Source: Mobilicoccus pelagius NBRC 104925 (lineage in GTDB: Bacteria; Actinomycetota; Actinomycetes; Actinomycetales; Dermatophilaceae). Taken from it: a stretch of DNA of 64,000 nucleotides. The notes below the pieces were generated by a model. That model worked only from the letters and a program-made list of their open reading frames with translations. It searched no databases and was not told the DNA's origin. Shown here one piece after another: positions 25,664 to 34,125 of the stretch. The DNA lies in assembly GCF_000247995.1 (NCBI RefSeq), contig NZ_BAFE01000007.1:60555-124554 (forward strand). The letters are read 5' to 3'. A program made the translations under genes and the position numbers. Each line of letters begins with the position of its first letter. Positions within the stretch are counted from its first letter, which is position 1.

Positions 25664-25691
25664 GGCTCGACCCACCTCGCTGGGTCGAACC
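25664..25691 (+). terminator. Hairpin terminator after the sirtuin gene
   Basis: An 11-base stem (GGCTCGACCCA / TGGGTCGAACC, one mismatch) with a 6-nt loop begins 4 nt after the stop codon. Confidence 0.6.
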
Positions 25692-25939
25692 GCCGTTCAT
25701 CGGGTATCGACCCGCCGAACCGACCCGGCCGTGCGACCGCTGCGTGCCCTCCCGGCTGGGTTCGTGTCCGAGGCCGAGGAACGCACGACGAACCCGGGAG
25801 AGGTGGGCGCCGTCGCCGCCATGGGCGCCGGTTGCGCGGACCTGCCGCTCCGACACGGGCGGGGCGATCCACTGCCGCGCCCCGGGCGGGAACCTCGTAG
25901 GTGTGGGCACTCTCCGCGCGTCGTGAACGCGCGGAGGCG

Positions 25940-27241
25940 TCAGGCGTTCTTGCTCCGCATGATCGCGAGGACCTCGCGGTCGGTGCCCGTCATGCCGTCG
26001 CGGACGAGGCGGCCGATGAACCGGGCCGTCTCGTCGGCGTCGCGGCCGGCGATGCCCTCGTCGTACGGCATGCGGGAGCCCGCCATCGCCGAGACGACCG
26101 CCCGGTAGGCCGAGCCCACCGACGAGGAGACCTTGTTGGCGCAGCCCGTGCCCGCGCCGTCGCACAGCATGCCCATGACGTCGGCGGCCATGAGGCGGAT
26201 CGCCGCATCGGCCGTCTCGAGGTTGCCGTCGAGCAGCCACGACATGCCCACGGCCGCGCCCATGCCGGCCGTCGTCGTGGCGCACAGCCCCGACAGGACG
26301 GGCAGGTGGGCGTGCAGGTACAGGGCCGCGAGGTGCGACATCGCGATCGCCCGGGTGCGCTGCTCCGGGGTGGCGTGGACGTGGTCGGCGACGACGCACA
26401 CCGGCACCGTCACGGTGATGCCCTGGTTGCCGGAGCCGGCGTTGGTCATGGCGGGCAGCGGCGCCCCACCCATGCGGGCGTCGGACGCGGCCGCGGTGAG
26501 GGCCACCATGCGGTTCGCCAGGTCGTCCGAGGCGAGGCCCTTGTCGACCGCGACGAGCAGGTTGCGCCCCAACGCCAGGCCGTACTCCCCCGATCGGCCC
26601 GCCTCGACGAGCGCCATGTTGAGCCGGTCGGCCTCGTCGGCGACGGACAGCTCGGCCAGGTCGGCGGTGAGGGCCGTCTCCACCACCTCGGCGAGCGAGG
26701 ACGACGTGAGCAGCTCGACGTGGGGGTCGATCGTGTCGGGCGGCGGCAGCGGGCGTTCCAGCAGGGCGACCCCGTCGCGTTCGATCACGACGACGTCGGT
26801 GTGGCCACCGACGATGCACACGCGGGCGGAGTGCTCGTCGCCGAACACGCGGGCCTCGGCCCACAGGATGTACGGCTCCTCGGCCAGGCCCACCCGCACG
26901 TCGCGCGCGTCGACCATCTCACGGGCCCGCGCCGCCGCACCCGCGTCGAGGTCGGCGAGGACGCCGAGCCCGGCGTCCGGGTCTCCGCCCAGGGCACCGG
27001 CCGCGGCCGCGATCGCGAGGCCGCGACGCCCCGTGCCGGGGACGGCGACGCCCATGCCGTTCTTGAGGACGTTGGCCGACAGGCGCGCCTCGATGCGGCG
27101 CACCGGTTCACCCAGTCGGCGCGCGGCCTCCGCCGCGGCGAGGGCCAGGGCGACGGGCTCGGTACAGCCCGTCGCGGGGCGCACGCCCGCGTTCAGGGCG
27201 GCCAGCAGCTGTGCTCGACGTTCGTTGTTCACGACGGACAT
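25940..27241 (-). CDS. cyuA: L-cysteine desulfidase-family protein (CyuA / UPF0597)
   Basis: 433-residue serine-dehydratase-alpha-like protein. Motifs are RPATGCTEPVALA (residues 21-33), MTNAGSGNQGITV (near 258) and MLCDGAGTGCANK (near 350), whose Cys residues would hold a 4Fe-4S cluster. Family members split cysteine to pyruvate, ammonia and sulfide. The ATG at 27241 has AAGG directly in front of it, so GTG 27232 (six bases after that AAGG) is an alternative start. The upstream permease gene is broken, which leaves this enzyme as the only intact member of a cysteine-utilisation module. Confidence 0.85.
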   Translation of the reverse strand: MSVVNNERRAQLLAALNAGVRPATGCTEPVALALAAAEAARRLGEPVRRIEARLSANVLKNGMGVAVPGTGRRGLAIAAAAGALGGDPDAGLGVLADLDAGAAARAREMVDARDVRVGLAEEPYILWAEARVFGDEHSARVCIVGGHTDVVVIERDGVALLERPLPPPDTIDPHVELLTSSSLAEVVETALTADLAELSVADEADRLNMALVEAGRSGEYGLALGRNLLVAVDKGLASDDLANRMVALTAAASDARMGGAPLPAMTNAGSGNQGITVTVPVCVVADHVHATPEQRTRAIAMSHLAALYLHAHLPVLSGLCATTTAGMGAAVGMSWLLDGNLETADAAIRLMAADVMGMLCDGAGTGCANKVSSSVGSAYRAVVSAMAGSRMPYDEGIAGRDADETARFIGRLVRDGMTGTDREVLAIMRSKNA

Positions 27242-27250
27242 CCTTAGAGA

Positions 27251-27972
27251 TCAGGAGAAGACGAGGAACGGGGAGACCACCGACAACAGGCCGGTCACGA
27301 GAGGTACCCGAGGTCGGGGAACGCGCCGATGTTCCTGATGTCCCATTGCCCCACCATGAGGAACCCGAGCAGCGCCACCACGGCGAGCTTCGTGAGCACC
27401 ATGCCCGTCGAGATACGGAAGAGAATCCTTTCGGCGCGCGAGGCGAGCAGCACCAGCGCGCAGATGACGGCGAGGCCGTAGAACGGGTTGTCCGACCAGA
27501 CGGCCTCGGTCACGCCGAAGGAAGGAAAGAACGAGGCGCTGTCGTTGGTGATCGCCGTGGAGTACACGAACACCCAGATGGTGGGCATGACGAAGTAGCA
27601 ACCCGAGGAAGAATCCCCAGTTCTTGCCAAGGTGTCCGGCGATGACGCCCGGGTGGTCCTTGCACTCGGGCGGCTCGGCGAGCGTGTCGATGAACAACCG
27701 CTGGAAGAGGTACATCGCAGGGTGGGCGATGACCGCGGACACGAGGAACACCCAGAGACCGACGAGCCCGACCTCGACGGGCAGGAAGACGATCCCCGCC
27801 CCGATCGCCATGCCGACGCTCATGATGATCCAACCCCAGTCCGTGGAGCCGAAGCGGGTCGCGATCTTCCATTCCTCCTCGGACATGCGGGCGTGCTCGG
27901 CGCGGCTCCGCCCGCGCCGTTCGAGCTCCTGGGGGGCCTCGACCGTGCGGCAGCGACGGGTCGTGTGCTCAT
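27251..27972 (-). pseudogene. Broken CyuP/SdaC-type amino acid permease
   Basis: The likely original start is ATG 27972, which has CGGAGGAG 6 nt upstream, but that frame is lost before MSEEEWK (27886) by a first frameshift. The next stretch (IMSVGMAIGAGIVFLPVEVG through GKNWGFFLG) is clear permease. A second frameshift near 27597-27606 moves to the frame encoding IWVFVYSTAITNDSASFF through GAFPDLGYLS, which ends in a stop. The final TGLLSVVSPFLVFS looks like the family's C-terminus. About half of a roughly 430-residue permease is therefore missing. It sits 9 nt before cyuA. Confidence 0.85.
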
Positions 27973-28128
27973 CAGTGCTCCTCCGAGAGGGGATCCCGGC
28001 GCCCCATTGAAGAACCCTCTCACCATGAGAATCTCGTGTCATCCATTTACTCCTACACGGGACCGACGCCGGACGGCAGGGGCGACGGCCGACACCACGC
28101 ACCGGCCCCCGAAGACGAGGCCGACCCC

Positions 28129-28380
28129 ATGCTCGAACGGTACGTATCCCTGGTCGCCTTCCTGGGTGAGGCTCTCGGCCCCCGATGCGAGGTCGTCCTT
28201 CATGATCTGGCCGACCCGGAGCACTCCCTCCTCGAGGGCAGCATCGCCGCGGTGGCCCAACGTCTGTCGGTGTCCGAACCGACCGTCTACCGGTACCTCA
28301 CCAAGTGCCGGAGGAGCTCGGGGGCGCCGCCCGGGGGATCCGAGGCGCCCTCCGTCGCCGCCTCGCCGTCCGAGCGGTGA
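28129..28380 (+). pseudogene. YheO/DauR-type regulator with its sensor domain deleted
   Basis: 83 residues (114 if GTG 28036 is used). The start ERYVSLVAFLGEALGPRC and EVVLHDLADPEHSLL match the beginning of a YheO PAS-like domain. It jumps directly to EGSIAAVAQRLSVSEPTVYRYLTK, the end of the helix-turn-helix normally found more than 100 residues later. The frame stays open, so a short product could still be made, but the sensor core is gone. Homologues control D-amino acid or cysteine-utilisation genes. It is divergent from the broken permease, consistent with a former local regulator. Confidence 0.7.
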
Positions 28381-28442
28381 ACAGCCCGTCGTGGGCGGCT
28401 GGCTGCGTGGATCCGTGATCGGGCTCCGGTGGGCCCCGTCGC

Positions 28443-30791
28443 TCAATCGCCCCGTCGCCCCGTGGCGGTGACCGCGTCCTTCCCCGCGGTCACGCCCGCC
28501 ACCGCACGGACGGAGGCGATTCCCTGGGCCTCGGCGTCGGCGGCGGCGAGGATCTGCGCGGCGGGCGTCGGCCTGCCGAACAACCATCCCTGCACCGCGG
28601 GGCAGCCGAGCTGCGCGAGGAGCTCCGCCTGTTCCTCCGTCTCCACGCCCTCGGCGACGATCCCGCCGATGTGGAAGCTCCGGACGAGGTGGAGCACCGC
28701 CCGGATCTGCCCCGCCGCGTCGCGGTCCTCCCCGAGCCGCGAGACAAGGGAGCGGTCGATCTTCACGCATGACAGCGGCAGCCGCCGCAGGGTCGTGAAG
28801 GACGCGTAACCCGTGCCGAAGTCGTCGAGGGCGAGACCGAACCCGTCGGCGCGGAAGGCCTCGAGGGTCGCGATCGGTGGGGAGTCCTCGTCGACGAGGA
28901 GCGACTCGGTGATCTCGAGCTGCACCGCCGACGCGGGCACGCCGCAGACGGACACTGCCTCGAGCACCGAGGCCCGGAACCCCGTCTGGTGGAGCTGGGC
29001 CGGTGACACGTTGATCGACACGGAGACGTCGTCACCGAGCCGTGCGCGGAGCAGGGCGAACTCGGCGAGCGCCCGCCGCAGGATCGTGTCACCGAGGTCG
29101 CAGATGAGGCCGGTCTCCTCGGCGAGCGGGACGAACTCGGCGGGGGTGAGGACACCCAGCTCCGGGTCCTCCCAGCGGGCGAGCGCCTCCCATCCGCGGA
29201 GCCGGGAGAAGCGCGGCCCCGTGTGGATCGGTTGGAACGCGACCGAGAGCCGATCCTCGGCGATGGCGGCACGAAGCGCTTCGGCCATCGCCGACCGATG
29301 TCGCAGCCTCGCGTCGAGTTCGTCGTCGTAGACGACGCACCGGTCCTTTGCCCGGGACTTCGCCTCGACGAGGGCGGCATCGGCCTGCTGCAGCACCGTC
29401 TCGACGCCGCCGCCGGGCACGATCTCGCCCACCGCGACACCGGCCGCCGTCGAGATCTCCTCGACGTGCCGCGACGAGACGGGCACCGGAGTCGCGACGG
29501 CCTCGTGCACCCGACCGACGAGACGACGGACCGAGGCGTCGTCGCCGACCGTCCTGACGACGACGAACTCGTCGCCGCCGTACCGCGCCACCATGCCGTC
29601 CCCACCGAACGCCCGGTCGAGTGCCCGGGCGAGGCCTCGGAGCAGCCGGTCCCCCTCCCGATGTCCCCACGTGTCGTTGAACCGTTGGAACCCGTCGACG
29701 TCGACGACGACGGCCGCCAGGCGGAGGCCCGGCGCGAGGTGTCGGTCTGCGACACGGGTGAACGCCTCGTGGAACGCCGTGCGGTTGAGCAGGCCCGTGA
29801 CGGGGTCATGCGTCGTCCGATGACGACTCCTCGCCTCCGCGATCGACGCCTGCGACAACGACATCATCACGCGACCGAACAGGGTGAGGAGCAGGACCGC
29901 CACGAGCAGGGACCGCACCAGCTCGTAGGTGTCGGTGTGGCCGGGAACCATGAGCGAGACGATCGCGAGCACCACCCCGAGGAGGACGAACACGGCACGC
30001 GTGGGCCCGGATGCGATCCCCGGACACGGCCTCGCCGGAACGGCCCCCGACCGGCGCACCGACGGGTGAGTCACCGCCACGGCGAGCATCATGTAGCTCG
30101 TCATGTAGCCCAACCACAGCCAGCTCTGGCCGTGCTCTCGGCCCTGCGCCTCCATGACGAAGAATGCGGCGTCGAGGAAGGTCTGGAACGACACCGCGCC
30201 GAGAACCCATCTCCAGGCAGGCAGCTGGGGCTCCACTCGCATCGTGACGTAGACGGCCTGGGAGACGGCCACGACGTCGATGAGGGGAAACACGACGTTC
30301 ATCGCGGACACGCCGGCCACGTCGCGGTCGACGACCCCTGCGCACGTCCACAGGACGAGGAACATGCCGACCGTCGCCGCGAGGGTGTCGACGCAGGAGC
30401 GCAGCGCCACGGCCCTGCCGTTGACGCCGGCGTTGAGGAGCACCAGCCAGCCCATGAACGCGATGTATCCGACCAGGAAGAGGAGGTTCGACACGAGCGA
30501 CCACCGCGCCGACTCGGGCCCCACGAACATGGCGACGACCGCAGGCAGGAACAGTGCCTGCGACAGCGTGAGCAATCCCCAGATCCGACGCGGGCGCGCC
30601 CCCAGGACGTGCGGCCACACGCCCACGACGACGAGACAACCGCCGGCGGTGAGGGTGAGGAGTGCCGCGCCCCAGCCGGCCGGATCACGGGCATAGGCCC
30701 AGGACGTGAGCCCGGTGACGCACACGGGCACCGCGATGCGGATGGCGTTCACGCCCGGCGTGCGGGCGCGAGGGCTCTCCCGCAGCTCCAT
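28443..30791 (-). CDS. Membrane-bound diguanylate cyclase/phosphodiesterase (GGDEF-EAL)
   Basis: 782 residues. The N-terminal third (about 20-330) has some nine hydrophobic membrane segments with no recognised sensor motif. A GGDEF domain follows (about 345-510) with an intact ARYGGDEFVVV active site. A C-terminal EAL domain (about 525-770) has GWEALARW, ITESLL, LDDFGTGYAS, KIDRSLV and AEGVETEEQ. Both catalytic sets look complete, so it may make and degrade c-di-GMP. The start ATG 30791 is preferred because GGAGGAGG lies 9 nt upstream; no such site precedes ATG 30815. Confidence 0.93.
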   Translation of the reverse strand: MELRESPRARTPGVNAIRIAVPVCVTGLTSWAYARDPAGWGAALLTLTAGGCLVVVGVWPHVLGARPRRIWGLLTLSQALFLPAVVAMFVGPESARWSLVSNLLFLVGYIAFMGWLVLLNAGVNGRAVALRSCVDTLAATVGMFLVLWTCAGVVDRDVAGVSAMNVVFPLIDVVAVSQAVYVTMRVEPQLPAWRWVLGAVSFQTFLDAAFFVMEAQGREHGQSWLWLGYMTSYMMLAVAVTHPSVRRSGAVPARPCPGIASGPTRAVFVLLGVVLAIVSLMVPGHTDTYELVRSLLVAVLLLTLFGRVMMSLSQASIAEARSRHRTTHDPVTGLLNRTAFHEAFTRVADRHLAPGLRLAAVVVDVDGFQRFNDTWGHREGDRLLRGLARALDRAFGGDGMVARYGGDEFVVVRTVGDDASVRRLVGRVHEAVATPVPVSSRHVEEISTAAGVAVGEIVPGGGVETVLQQADAALVEAKSRAKDRCVVYDDELDARLRHRSAMAEALRAAIAEDRLSVAFQPIHTGPRFSRLRGWEALARWEDPELGVLTPAEFVPLAEETGLICDLGDTILRRALAEFALLRARLGDDVSVSINVSPAQLHQTGFRASVLEAVSVCGVPASAVQLEITESLLVDEDSPPIATLEAFRADGFGLALDDFGTGYASFTTLRRLPLSCVKIDRSLVSRLGEDRDAAGQIRAVLHLVRSFHIGGIVAEGVETEEQAELLAQLGCPAVQGWLFGRPTPAAQILAAADAEAQGIASVRAVAGVTAGKDAVTATGRRGD

Positions 30792-30876
30792 GTCCGTATC
30801 CTCCTCCTTCCTCATGTCGACCCGGGGCCGCGCATCCTGAGACGGATCGTCCCGTCGACGAGGTCGTTCGTGGTCG

Positions 30877-31677
30877 TCAGGGGCGGAGGACCGGTCCCCG
30901 CCCGACAACGGGTCCAAGGAGCGCGGTCACCTCGGCGAGGCCGGCGACGATGCGCACTCGCGGGTCGTCGACGGGCGTGCCCCATCCGGCGTTCCGCGGC
31001 TCGGGTCGGTCGGGCCGCTGGATCCACGCGACGCGCATCCCGGCGGCGAGGCCACCCTCGACGTCGGTGGGCAGGGTGTCGCCGACGACGAGGGTCTCCT
31101 CCCGGTTGCCGCCGACGAGTTCCATCGCCCGGGTGAAGATCGCCGGGTCGGGCTTGCCGACGCCGAGGGTGTCGGTCGTGACGACGGGCCCCCTGCCGCG
31201 CAGGCCGACGGCGTCGAGCTTGACCTCCGTCTGCTCCTGGCCGGAGTTCGTGACGAACCCGACGGCGACCCCCGTCGCGGCGGCCGCGTCGAGGAACGCC
31301 AGCGCGTCGTCGAAGGCGACCTGCGAACGGGCGAACGCCTCCCGGTAGGCCGCCTCGAACGTCTCGAACCCCGTCTCGGGCAGGCCGGCGGCGCGGCACG
31401 CCTCGTGGTAGCGCGCCGCGCGCATCTCCGGGAACGCGTACTCGCCGCGCGTGTAGGCGTCGAAGTAGCCGCCCGGGTCGTCGTAGAAGACGTCGGAGAT
31501 CCGTTCGTGCACCTCCCCCGGCCGATCCGGCCACGCGGCGGCCGCGCCGACCCGGCACGACCCCCGCATCGCGGCCTGCGTGTCGACGAGAGTGTCGTCG
31601 ATGTCGAGGAGGAGCCCACGTACGGGCGCGGCCCAGGGATCACCCTGGGCCGCGCCCGGACTCGGTATCCTGCTCAC
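30877..31677 (-). CDS. HAD-superfamily hydrolase
   Basis: 266 residues. Motif I is LLLDIDDTLVDT (nucleophile Asp near residue 23), motif II is GFVTNSG, motif III is the Lys in GVGKPDPAIF, and motif IV is VVGDTLPTDVEGG. It is a typical small-molecule phosphatase; substrate is unknown. The GTG at 31677 overlaps the gltX stop by 4 bp (GTGA), so the gene is coupled to gltX. A 15-bp perfect hairpin covers codons 7-18, before the conserved domain begins. No start codon follows the hairpin before motif I. Confidence 0.88.
   Translation of the reverse strand: MSRIPSPGAAQGDPWAAPVRGLLLDIDDTLVDTQAAMRGSCRVGAAAAWPDRPGEVHERISDVFYDDPGGYFDAYTRGEYAFPEMRAARYHEACRAAGLPETGFETFEAAYREAFARSQVAFDDALAFLDAAAATGVAVGFVTNSGQEQTEVKLDAVGLRGRGPVVTTDTLGVGKPDPAIFTRAMELVGGNREETLVVGDTLPTDVEGGLAAGMRVAWIQRPDRPEPRNAGWGTPVDDPRVRIVAGLAEVTALLGPVVGRGPVLRP
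31624..31657 (-). repeat. 15-bp perfect inverted repeat at the gltX/HAD junction
   Basis: GGGCGCGGCCCAGGG and CCCTGGGCCGCGCCC flank the loop ATCA. It lies about 17 nt after the gltX stop and inside the 5' end of the overlapping HAD reading frame. It has terminator geometry but no U-run, and may attenuate the downstream gene. Confidence 0.75.
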
Positions 31678-33224
31678 AGCGTCGCTCGCAGCGCGCGCAG
31701 ACGCGTGAGGGTCGAGTGACGACCGAGGATCTCCATCGACTCGAACAGCGGCGGCGAGACACGCTGCCCCGAGATCGCCGTGCGCAGCGGCCCGAAGGCG
31801 AACTTCGGCTTGAGCCCCAGGCCCTCGACGAGCGCAGCGCGCAAGGCGGCCTCGATGTTCTCGTGCGTCCACCCGCGGCCCTCGCCGAAGATGTCGCCCT
31901 CCTCGGTCGAGATCCCCTCGAGTGCCGTGACGGCCGCGTCGAGCACGGCCGGCGCGTCGTCCTTGAGCTGCCCGCGGGCGTCGTCGGCGACGGGCACGGC
32001 GTCGTCAGGGGCGTAGAACGGCGCGACCTGCGGACCTGCCTTCGTCAGGTGGGTGAGACGCGGTTGGATGAGCGCGGTGATCGCCTCGAGGCGACCCAGC
32101 TCACCGAGGTCGGGACGCTCCGGCAGGACGCCCTCCGCGACGAGGTAGGGCAGCAGTCGCGCCGCGAGTTCGTGCGTCGGCAGCTCACGGACGTACATGC
32201 CGTTGAGCCAGTCGAGCTTCGTGAGGTCGAAGACCGGCCCGACCGGGTTGACCTTGTTCCACTCGAACCCGTCGCTGAACTCCTCGAACGAGAACATCTC
32301 CCGCTCGACACGCTCACCGTCGTCGTCGGTCTCGATGATCGGCGGATAGCCGAGCAGGGCGAGGAAGTTGACGAGCGCCTCCGGGAGGTAGCCCTCGTCG
32401 CGGAACCACGTGAGCCGCGCCTCGGGGTTCTTGCGCTTGCTGATCTTGCTCTTGTTCGCGTTGCGCAGCAGCGGCATGTGCGCGAACTTCGGCTCGGGCA
32501 GCCCGAGCCAGCGGTAGAGCAGCAGGTGCTTCGGCGTCGAGGAGATCCACTCCTCACCACGGACCACGTGGGTGATGCCCATCTCGTGGTCGTCGACGAC
32601 GACGGCCATGTGGTACGTGGGGAAGCCGTCGGCCTTGCGGATGACCTGGTCGTCCGGACGGGGCGCCTTGAGCGTGCCGCGGATGAGGTCGTCGAACTCC
32701 AGCGGGACGTCGTCCGGGATGAGCATCCGCACGACGGGGGTCTCGGAGAACCCCGGCAGCTGTGCCCGCTCCTCGCGGGTCTTGCCGTGGCAGAGCCGGT
32801 CGTACCCCGTGACCGGCGACTTCGACCTCTCCTGCTCGGCCCGCAGCTCCTTGAGTCGCTCCGAGGAGCACCAGCAGTAGTAGGCGTGGCCACTCTCGAT
32901 GAGGCGATCGATGTACGGCGCGTACGTGTCGAGTCGCTCCGACTGCCGGTACGGCGCGTACGGTCCTCCGACATCGGGCCCCTCGTCCCAGTTGAGCCCC
33001 AGCCAGTCGAGGGTGTCGAAGAGCTGCGCCTCGCTGTCCTCACGGAAGCGCGCGCGGTCGGTGTCCTCGACCCGCAACACGAACCTCCCCCCGTGCTTGC
33101 GCACGAAGGCCAGGTTGAACAGGGCCATGTACGCGGTACCGACGTGCGGATCGCCGGTGGGCGACGGCGCGACGCGAAGACGCGGCGTGATCGCAGAGGG
33201 TTCGGAGGCAGGTGTCGTCGTCAT
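31674..33224 (-). CDS. gltX: Glutamyl-tRNA synthetase
   Basis: Class I synthetase charging tRNA-Glu. 516 residues. The HIGH motif reads SPTGDPHVGTAY (near residue 25) and the KMSKS motif KSKISKRKN (near 265); the C-terminal anticodon-binding helices are present. Glu specificity versus ability to mischarge tRNA-Gln cannot be read reliably here, but a glnS in the same window makes a discriminating enzyme more likely. ATG 33224 is preceded 9 nt upstream by TAGGCT. The HAD gene is coupled downstream. Confidence 0.97.
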   Translation of the reverse strand: MTTTPASEPSAITPRLRVAPSPTGDPHVGTAYMALFNLAFVRKHGGRFVLRVEDTDRARFREDSEAQLFDTLDWLGLNWDEGPDVGGPYAPYRQSERLDTYAPYIDRLIESGHAYYCWCSSERLKELRAEQERSKSPVTGYDRLCHGKTREERAQLPGFSETPVVRMLIPDDVPLEFDDLIRGTLKAPRPDDQVIRKADGFPTYHMAVVVDDHEMGITHVVRGEEWISSTPKHLLLYRWLGLPEPKFAHMPLLRNANKSKISKRKNPEARLTWFRDEGYLPEALVNFLALLGYPPIIETDDDGERVEREMFSFEEFSDGFEWNKVNPVGPVFDLTKLDWLNGMYVRELPTHELAARLLPYLVAEGVLPERPDLGELGRLEAITALIQPRLTHLTKAGPQVAPFYAPDDAVPVADDARGQLKDDAPAVLDAAVTALEGISTEEGDIFGEGRGWTHENIEAALRAALVEGLGLKPKFAFGPLRTAISGQRVSPPLFESMEILGRHSTLTRLRALRATL

Positions 33225-33233
33225 GATGGGCCC

Positions 33234-33239
33234 AGCCTA
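33234..33239 (-). promoter_or_regulatory. -10 hexamer of a probable leaderless gltX promoter
   Basis: TAGGCT on the minus strand, 9 nt before the gltX ATG. Confidence 0.4.
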
Positions 33240-33347
33240 CCGAGCACGACGGACAGGTTTTCGCCGCTCGCCCGGCCCCTGGACCTCGCGCGCCGCCGCC
33301 GCGGCCTCGGAGGAAGGCCGGGCGGCGGCGGAACCGGACCAGGCGAC

Positions 33348-34124
33348 TCAGCGCCGGACGAACGGGTTGGACAGGGTGCCGATCCCCTCGATCTCGACCT
33401 CGACGCGCTGACCGTCGGTGACCGGCCCGACCCCGGCCGGGGTGCCGGTGAGGATGACGTCGCCGGGCAACAGCGTGAACGCCCGCGAACATGCCTCGAC
33501 GAGGGTGGGCACGTCGAACACCATGTCGGAGGTCCGGCCGTCCTGCACGACCTCGCCGTCGCGGCGCGTGACGAGACGAAGGTCCTCGGGGTCGAGGTCG
33601 GTCTCGATCCACGGCCCGAGCGGGCAGAAGGTGTCGAGGCCCTTCGCCCGCGCCCACTGACCGTCTCCGCGCTGCAGGTCCCGGGCCGTGACGTCGTTGG
33701 CGCACGTGTACCCGAAGATCACGCTCTTGACCTGGTCGGCCGGCACGTCCTTGCACATGCGTCCGATGATCACCGCGAGTTCACCCTCGTAGCTCACCTC
33801 GTTCGTGAGGTCGGGCATGACCACCGGATCGCCCGGTCCGACGACCGCCGTGTTGGGGACGAGGAACATCAGCGGCTTGGTGGGCAGGTCGTTGCCCATC
33901 TCCTTGGCGTGGTCGGCGTAGTTGCGGCCGATGCCGATGATCTTGCTGCGCGGGATGACCGGGGCGAGCAGCCGGGCGTCCGCCATGTCGACGCGCTGCC
34001 CGGTCCCGGAGACGGGCGTGTACAGCGGGTCCCCGCCGACCTCGGCGATCCACTGCTCGTCGCCCTCGCCCTGCACGATGCCGTAGCGCGGGTCATCCCC
34101 GGTGGTGAAACGTGCGATCCGCAT
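33348..34124 (-). CDS. Fumarylacetoacetate hydrolase-family protein
   Basis: 258 residues of the FAH fold. KIIGIGRNYADHAKEMG (near residue 62) and the metal-binding SYEGELAVIIGR (Glu residues near 112) are intact, as are GYTCANDVTARDLQ and LTGTPAGVGP. The family includes hydrolases, decarboxylases and tautomerases of 2-keto acids, and the specific substrate is not evident. Location next to gltX is conserved in actinobacteria. It begins 1 nt after the stop of the SGNH esterase gene, so they are probably co-transcribed. Confidence 0.88.
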   Translation of the reverse strand: MRIARFTTGDDPRYGIVQGEGDEQWIAEVGGDPLYTPVSGTGQRVDMADARLLAPVIPRSKIIGIGRNYADHAKEMGNDLPTKPLMFLVPNTAVVGPGDPVVMPDLTNEVSYEGELAVIIGRMCKDVPADQVKSVIFGYTCANDVTARDLQRGDGQWARAKGLDTFCPLGPWIETDLDPEDLRLVTRRDGEVVQDGRTSDMVFDVPTLVEACSRAFTLLPGDVILTGTPAGVGPVTDGQRVEVEIEGIGTLSNPFVRR

Positions 34125-34125
34125 G

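Noticed and set aside
28443..30791. Degenerate GGDEF domain acting only as a sensor
   Set aside because: The active-site sequence is a canonical GGDEF and the EAL motifs are also complete, so there is no sign of degeneration.
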